Shown: one piece after another, positions 12,501 through 21,500 of the stretch
Position numbering within the stretch: the first letter of the stretch is position 1
How the letters are laid out: every line of letters begins with the position of its first letter
Assembly: GCA_037043455.1 (NCBI GenBank)
Contig: JAWPHD010001274.1
Coordinates: 124,001 to 188,000, forward strand
Direction: 5' to 3'
Source: Cyrtodaria siliqua
Lineage: Eukaryota > Mollusca > Bivalvia > Adapedonta > Hiatellidae
Length of the DNA: 64,000 nt
Notes under the pieces: generated by a model
Databases searched by the model: none
What the model was told of the DNA's origin: nothing
Seen by the model: only the letters and a program-made list of their open reading frames with translations
Program-made: the position numbers and the translations under genes

Positions 12501-15500
12501 GCCCTAACCCACAAGGTATGTCGTGTTAGTTGTACCATCCAGTACCCCTATACCCGGCCTTGACCAACCAGGTACGTTGTGTATATAGTTGTACCTTCCA
12601 GTACCCCTATACCTGGCCATTACCAACCGGTACGTTGTGTATATAGTTGTACCTTCCATAACCCCTATACCCGGCCATAACCAACCAGGTACGTCGTGTT
12701 TATAGTTGTACCTTCCAGTACCCCTATACCCGGCCCTAACCAACCAGGTACGTCGTGTTTATAGTTGTACCTTCCAGTACCCTATATCTGCCCCTAACCA
12801 ACCAGGTACGTCGTGTTTATAGTTGTATCTTCCAGTACCCCTATATCTGCCCCTAACCAACCAGGTATGTAGTGTTGCTTTTTCCAATTATGTCGTCCGG
12901 GTGTATGTTAGTTTGTTGGTCCGTAACATCCTTTGCAAAATTTCAGGTCTCTGTGACCTACTTTCAACAAAATATCTCTCTGCTACAACATGTGTATCTT
13001 GCTTCTTTCTCGTAGGATTTTCACCAAACTTCACCAGAATGTTCCTTATATGCATCTAACATCATATGCAAAATTTCAGGTCTCTGTGACCTACTTTCAA
13101 TGAAATATAGGTGACGTCCGGTCTCCGCTACAACATGCATATCCTATTTCTCACAGGATTTTCACCAGACTTCCCCAGAATGTTCCTTATATTTATCTAA
13201 CATGATATTATGCAGAAGTTTGAGTCACTGTGACGTACTTGCAATGAAATATAGGTCACGTCTGGTCTCCACTACAACATTCGTATCTTGCTTCTTTCTG
13301 GCACGATTTTCACCAGACTTCCCCCCAGAATGTTCCTTATATGCATCTAACATCATGTGCAGAATTTCGGGTCACTTTACGGTCTCCGCTAGGACATGCA
13401 TCCCCCACTGCTAATGACATTAATTTCACATCTCTTGGGATTGACATTGGTGTTGGTCAGATACAAAATCTGGACCTTTATAATAGGGCTCAACATGTAG
13501 GCCGTGGCCTTCTGGTCGATGTTAAAGCTCCTGCCTTGATTAAAAGCAAATGTAGAATTACTACTTATGTCCAGATCCACTTAACTTCCATGTTGGGAAT
13601 CACTTAACAAATCATGATGATCATCATTTCCAACAATGTGTCTGAGTGATGATTACAATGATGATTGATTAATAATTAAATCAGTATTGGAGTAACTAGT
13701 AACCTGTATCAAAACATTAAAAAAAAAGACTGCTTGCTATTAAAAGCATGAGTGCCATTTTGGAGATGCTTTAAAAATATATAAGTTGGATTTTTCTACA
13801 ACTTCTAATATTAATGCAGAAAAGATGTTAAGACTTGGTAAGGAACTCCTTGATGAGTCGCTGTCTCACCATGTACACTGTCTTGTTACAGGTGGCATGC
13901 CAGTTTCCTACACGCCGGTGTACAACCCGCCAGTCGCATACCAGAACGGTAACGCCAACAGTAGCCTGGGTAGCTCATTACCTGTACAGGCATGGCAGGC
14001 TCACCCACCCGCCAGTGCACAGTCAACCACAAACCCTTACATGTAAGTAGTCTCTACACGGATAGCCCCACCCACCCAGCAGCGCAGTCAACCACAAACC
14101 CATACATGTAAGTAGTCTCTACACAGGCATCCCCACCCACCCACCCACCAGCGCAGTCAACCACAAACCCATACATGTAGGCAGCCCCACCCACCAGCTC
14201 AGGCGATCACAAACCCATACATGTAAGTAAAATCTACACAGCCTCATCGTCCGCCAGCGCACAGTCAACCACAAACCCATACATGTAAGGCCACAAAAAA
14301 TTAATTACCTGGTTCTCAGGCCACTTTTTCTGAGAAGAGATGCGGGCAGGCGCATTTTTTTTTACAATTTTACAGTGGTCAACAGACATGCTGGCGATTT
14401 TTTTTAGCTCTACTGATCAGAGATCAGCAGAGCTTATGCCGTGGTGCGGCGTCCGTCGTCCGTCTGTCTGTCTGTTGCCCATGCATGAAGTCTAGTTGAT
14501 CCTAGCAAACATTCATGTTGATGTGAAATCCAAGATGGCCGCCAAATCTAAAAATAGGTTTTTAAAAAACAAGTTTGTAGCGACTACTCCTTGAAAACTC
14601 TTAAGGGATATTGATATGGGACTTTTTCTAAAATGATCAGCATGACATGATGTTGGTCCTTGTCAAAAATTGTTTTGATTCGATGTTAAACATGGCTGTC
14701 AGCGGCCATCTTTGTTTACATAGAGTTATATAATGAAAACTTGTAGCGACTACTCCTCTGAAACTACTTGACGGATGTTCATGAAACTTCACAGGAATGT
14801 TGCTCTTGATGTCTCATTGATCCTAGCAAAATTTCAGATCGGCCAGAAATTCAAGATGGCCGCAACAGCTAAAAATAGATTTAAAAAAAATAAGTTTGTA
14901 GCGACTACTTCTTGAAAACTATAAGTGATAGTGATATGGGACTTTTTCTAAAATTATCAGCATGACATGACGGTTATTCGAGTCAAACAATATTTTGATT
15001 CGACGTTAAACATGGCTGCCAGTGGCCATCTTTGTTTACATAGAGTTATATAATGAAAACTTGTAGCGGCTACTCCTCTGAAACTACTTGACGGATTTTC
15101 ATGAAGCTTCACACAAATGTTGCTCTTGATATCTAATTGATCTTAGCAAAATTTCAGGTCGGCCGGAAATTCAAGATGGCCGCCATGGCTAAAAATAGAT
15201 TTTTAAAAAATAAGTTTTGTAGCGACTACTTCTTGAAAACTATAAGAGATATTGATATGGGACTTTTTCTAAAATGATCAGCATGACATGATGGTTATCC
15301 GAGTCGAACATTATTTTGATTCAATGTTAAATATGGCTGTCAGCGGCCATCTTTGTTTACATAGAGTTATATAATGAAAACTTGTAGCGACTACTCCTCT
15401 AAAACTACTTGACGGATGTTCATGAAACTTCACAGGAATGTTGCTCTTGATGTCTAATTGATCCTAGCAAAATTTCAGGTTGGCCGGAAATTCAAGATGG

Positions 15501-18500
15501 CTACCACGGCTAAAATTAGATTTTCAAAAAACAAGTTTGTAGCGACTACTTTGTGAAATCAAAATCAATCAGTAGAGCTTCAAGGTCATTGTCCTCTTGT
15601 TATCCAAACTTTAATTCCAATACATGTGTTGATACAAAATATCTCGAAATACATGTGCAATAACCAGTTGGATCAGCTGATCTCTATTGTCGATCATTAC
15701 CTTATCATTTCTTCCCGACTTATGCTTCTTTCAATCACAATAAGTCTGTATATTTGTATTAGATCACGCATGAACTTCAATCGACTCGATGACACCGCCA
15801 TTATTGCATGTTGTTGTGAGACTTTGTCGATTAGACGCTTGAATAAATCGCCTGTTCTGTAGCACCTACTAGTTCCAAGCGTCTCAAGCGTCTGACTCTC
15901 GTAGATTTGTACCCGTACGATTGCAACACTCAAAAGCTAGCGAGCAGAGCGGCAGATAGTCTGACGTGCTGTCTACCCACAAGGGGATTCCCCTGAGGTA
16001 GTTGCATGTAAAAACCGGAACGAACTTGGATGCGGAACTTTTTTCTCGAAATTTCGGTAACGCATTTCCAATTTTTTATTTTATTACTTTTGAGATAAAA
16101 TTGGCAATGCCGCACCAAAAAAAGACATGCGGGTGTGCCTGAGAACCAGGTAATTAATTTTTTATGGCCTAAGTAGTCTCTACACAGACAGCCCCACCCA
16201 CCCGCCAACACACAAGTCAACCACAAACCCATACATGTAAGTAGTCTCTACACAGGCAGCCCCACCCACCTACCAGCACACAGTCAACCACAAAAGTAAG
16301 CTCTACACAACACACATATGAGGGTTGTACTTTTGATTGTCTACAGGGTATTCAAAAAGTTGAGGGAACAAATGTCCACAAATCATCATGACGTCCTGCA
16401 AAAATAAGCTTGAAATATACGTCATATTTGGTTTGTTTGTTGTCATTTTATTTTGCCTGAATAGAAGGAATCACATTTGTTGACAAAATATTGAATAATA
16501 CGACGTGTGTATAGGATAGGAAAATGTATATATCTGATGTCTTCAATTGCTACTGTAACATTGGATTGATATTCAGATATATTTGTAGCTGCATATTTAT
16601 ACAAAATCACTTCTTTGTAATAGAGATGTGCACCAGATCCCTGTCTGTCAGCAGCTTTTAGTTTCCATTTATCAGAAAATAGTCCGTTCAAAAGTTTCCA
16701 GCTTCCATGTACTACAGAAGTTTGCAGTTCCATGTACTGTGGGAAGTATGAGGAGTATGCCATCGAAAATGCAAGAAAGGACAGTTCAAAATGTTAAGCA
16801 GTAAACAAGTTGGGATTTTTTGATAGTGGAGAGTTACAAAATCCTAACATTTGCTTAATGGTAGACTCTTTTGTGTTTGTGATGTCGTTTGTATTTATTA
16901 TTACTTTTGCCTTGTGTTTGTCTGTTTGCGTGTTTGTTTCTGTGTTTTGTGGTTGACTGTCCTCCTTGAATGCTACTTTCCCTGTCCGATGTTTTTATAT
17001 TTCTTTACATGTGATGTGAGCTAATATGTGTAATTTAAACACTGTTCTGCCCTTGCAGCTATCACCCCCAGTACCTTGTTGACTTATATGTGATGCAAGA
17101 TAACGTATAATTTAACTGAACCATTATTGTCTTTTGCAGCTATCACCCCCAGCACCGTGTTGACTATGCAAGCCTTGTAATGAACGCTGAACAGTCTCTG
17201 GAACGCAAGTGGAGAAAATATTTTGGAGGTCAGTATCACCATAAAAGGTGTATTAGATGTAAAAGTTATAATCCATCAGAATTGAATTGAATTGATTTGG
17301 GTTTTAAGGTGCACCAACACATGAAAGGTTATATGGCGCCTAACAGGCATGAACATGCCAGGCTCATCCTCCATGTTCATCGAGATAAAATATGGAAAAT
17401 GGGCCTAGAACCTTCTCACCCTGAACTGCAGAGTTGCTGCAAATTCTATCGTAGAAATTCCATTAACGCTGGAGCCACGTTTATTGTTTTTCTGCCACTG
17501 CTCTTTTGATGTGAGCGAGATGGCACCTGAAACAATGCAGGGATCATGATGAAGACCTTTAATGAACATGAACAAAAAATGATAAAATGAACATGAATTT
17601 GGAGGGATTCTACCCCTCTGCCTACCCCTCCAAAGGGATCTGCAGTGGCCCTATTCTTTGCCCCGTGACCAAACGGGGCCCCGGGGAACCACACGGGGCT
17701 AATCCATCAGAGAAACATAGATTATTTAACAGACATTATTCTGTTATCTTTTACAAGATTGGAGGCATGTTGTTTTCACAATATGAGTGAAATTGACAAA
17801 ACTTACCTCCCATCGAGTTCCAAACATATTTGTGCACAAGAATTAATTTTATCCTTTAAAATCATCATTAGTATTAATATTAATAATGTATACAACAATA
17901 ACCATGATAACTAGCCGTTTCATCAAGTTTTTCAGTCCAAACTGTATCATTAGCAGTGACTAACTCAGACAGATCTTGGGGCCCAGTTTAGTGCATATGC
18001 ACAAAGAATATCGACTGATCACCTTCAGTTTCTTTTAAAAGGCACTCATATGACTGTATTGGCTCAAGTCTGGAGTGCGTCAATCTTACCTGCAAGTATA
18101 ATATCAGTGGTACTTTTTTTTTTTGTACCACATTTGAATTTATCAATTTATCTTGTTTTAGTAAATATTCAATTATGGTAGTTGTGTTATGTTTGTCAAT
18201 GTAATTATTTTGTGTTTTATAAGCTAAAAGTTACAGCTATAAATGCAGCTTTAATCAAGGATTAAATAACACACCTGTATTTGTGTTACAGACCGTCGTC
18301 CACCACTGACTAGTGCTACCACCTACGTCCAGTCAACAGCGGTCACCTTTGGTCATACCCCAGTCAGGTAGGTTAGTGTGTGTCTGTGTAGCACTAAGGT
18401 TCACTATAGTCACTTAGCCTGTTTACTTCACTTTATTGTCAGTAATAAATATGTGTTGATGTTGTTTTATGCCTTTGATTTTATGTTGGGACCTAGTCTG

Positions 18501-21500
18501 GATGATTTGTAAGGTGGGATATAGCAGAAGTGTCGTCCACAAAAGGTCTCTGTAGAGATCAAATTCCCGACCCCTATTGTGATCAAATTCCCCCGACCGA
18601 CTCACGATGCTGTGGTGATTGAATGCCTGATCCCTTGGGGATCATACTTACGACCCCTGTGGGGATCCGATGGAACTCATGACCCAAGGATCACCTAGCC
18701 AGCATGCTTACCATGCAGCTATGGCAGAACACCGGTGTGATATCAACTGATTCAAAGATTATTAGGTTAATACAGTACCTCCAATGGATAGGTGCGACAT
18801 TCTGTTTCTTGCTCCACCCTCTATTGTTCCTGGGTCAAGTTCCCACAAACATTGGCCACTGTTGTATTTTAGAGTTGTTTTGGGGACAACACATGCTTTT
18901 GGTACAGGTGTAAATATCTGATTGAACCTTTAATTGGCTCAAATCTCTTGTGGATATAAACTTGACAGATCGGAACTCTGTATTGTATGTGTATGTTATT
19001 CAGGAGTTCACTAAAGGTGGTAATAATACATAGAAGATAGTTTTTGGAATGCAATAAGTACAAAAAAACATTTTATAAAGATGAAATAGTGTTAATATTT
19101 ATTTTATAGAACAGATGAAAATGTATTTATTTTCTCAAGTAATCAGAAATGTAATTCAATTGAAAATTATTATTTTATTTTTATTCTTATTTAATCAAAA
19201 TAAAGTTCTTTCTTTTGTTTTATCCCAGCAGTGAAAATGATAATAATATTTTCATAGATTAAAATCACATTTTATTCCACTGCAAAATGCTGCAGCTGGT
19301 ACCTCCTTTACCATTAAATAATTATTTGTTGTATATTTGATACATTACTACTGAAGGTGTATCGGTATCCATCCAAATTTAAAAGATTTGATAACACTGC
19401 GGTAAGATGAATAGTTGATCACATGTTCTAGTCACACCTAGTAAATAGGACATCAAGCTTTCACCACTGACACCAGCTTATCTAGTACTTACTTGTCTGA
19501 TATGTTGATTATATGCCACAGGATGTTTTATGTCTTCTGTGTCGTACTCAGTATATGTACGTAATATTGTGCCAAATAGTGTGGTATTTAACCTTTGTGG
19601 TACTCAATAATGTCATCTGAACAGCTGGTTTCATTAGATGGCCATAATAAAAGGGTATGGTTTTGGGGTAATAAACTGGTCACCATTTGGTAAATTTAAG
19701 GACATTGTTGACATTGTTGACAATTTGTAATGAAGCAGTCCTTTCTTTTAAACCGTATCTGTAATATCCCTTCAACATATTGAATATGCGAACCATAGAA
19801 ATTATATTTTCTGTTTTTCTCATCATGCCATCCGTTTGTAATGGTGATGCTGCCCAACTTCCAGCATGGCAAGCCTGAACTTATTTTTTCATTTATTATA
19901 AGAAATAATGTTTGGCTAATATCTCTGTTAACATGACATTTTCATTACTAGTACATGAAGGCTAGATGTATTTTACGCTTTCTGAAAAGTTCAGGGAAGG
20001 AGTTAATCACCACTTTGTCAGTATGTTTGAATGTTATGTCCATAGTTAAACTTTTGAATCAAATTAAGGATTTTGATGATTAATACATAGAAAGTTGCAA
20101 GACTTGGTGTGACAATCAACTCCCAGGGTCACACTGGGGAATCAAAGGTCAAACATTGTAGATTTGTGTCAGCTTACTAGCTTGTGAACTAGTGGAGGTA
20201 CAGAAATGTTTTTGTCGACATGAAGATGTTTTCTGAACAACTCCCAGGTCCCAATCATCAAGGTGAAGGTTATACTAGGTATTTTCATGTCTCTGTAAAG
20301 TCACACTCCCAGGTCCCAATCATCAAGGTGAAGGTTATACTAGGTATTTTCATGTCTCTGTAAAATCACACTTCCAGGTCCCAATCATCAAGGTGAAGGT
20401 TATACTATGTATTTTCATGTCTCTGTAAAGTCACACTCCCAGGTCCCAATCATCAAGGTGAAGGTTATACTATGTATTTTCATGTCTCTGTAGTCACACT
20501 CCCAGGTCCCAATCATCAAGGTGAAGGTTATACTAGGTATTTTCATGTCTCTGTAAAGTCACACTCCCAGGTCCCAATCATCAAGGTGAAGGTTATACTA
20601 GGTATTTTCATGTCTCTGTAAAGTCACACTCCCAGGTCCCAATCATCAAGGTGAAGGTTATACTAGGTATTTTCATGTCTCTGTAAAGTCACACTCCCAG
20701 GTCCCAATCATCAAGGTGAAGGTTATACTATGTATTTTCATGTCTCTGTAAAATCACACTGCCAGGTCCCAATCATCAAGGTGAAGGTTATACTATGTAT
20801 GTTCATGTCTCTGTAAAATCACACTGCCAGGTCCCAATCATCAAGGTGAAGGTTATACTAGGTATTTTCATGTCTCTGTAAAATCACAAAGCTCAAGATC
20901 ACGCTGGGTGGTCAAGGCAACACTTGAAATTCGAAGGTCAAATGTAGGTATTCTCAGGTTCTGATTGGGAGCATCCACTGTTTTTACCGATTTTTTTGTT
21001 TCATAATGTAGTCCAATCAGATTGACATAATGTGTTTATGTCACTTTCACGACACATGCAGTAAAACACCATTCATACATCTTCACCGAGTAGTGGTAGA
21101 AGAAAATGTAATACTCTCATATATAAACAATCAATATAAATCACATGTTCGTTGGTCACTCACAACTGCCACTCTTTTTCAGTGCCTTTTACCACCAGCT
21201 TATCTTCTTAAAACAAAACTTATCAAATCAAGAATTTTAGAAGGAATTATCAGTAAGGACATTATCAGTAAGGATACATTTAGAAGGAATTATCAGTAAG
21301 GACACATTTAGAATGAATTATCAGTAAGGACACATTTAGAAGGAATTATCAGTAAGGACACGTTTAGACTTTTCCCCAAAATAGTTGTAAAATTCAACAA
21401 TATTATAATAACTAAATCATTATGAAGTAATCACCTTTTCGGTACAAGTGTTTCCCAGTTGTTCAGGGATAATGTTTGAAACAGTAGATACGTGTACAGT

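Larger units (their letters stand above)
14004..16312. repeat. Exon-end/donor minisatellite, split by a transposon
   Basis: The exon i end (CCACCCGCCAG..CAGTCAACCACAAACCC) with donor ACAT|GTAAGTAGTCTCTACAC is repeated four to five times up to 14288. The same series resumes at 16170-16312 with two to three more units. A 1,881-bp element occupies the gap. Copies vary in length by simple CCCA slippage. Confidence 0.9.

Noticed and set aside
18540..18700. Regularly spaced GATC/CGACCCCT motif as a regulatory cluster
   Set aside because: Spacing is irregular and the copies are too few and short to support a function.
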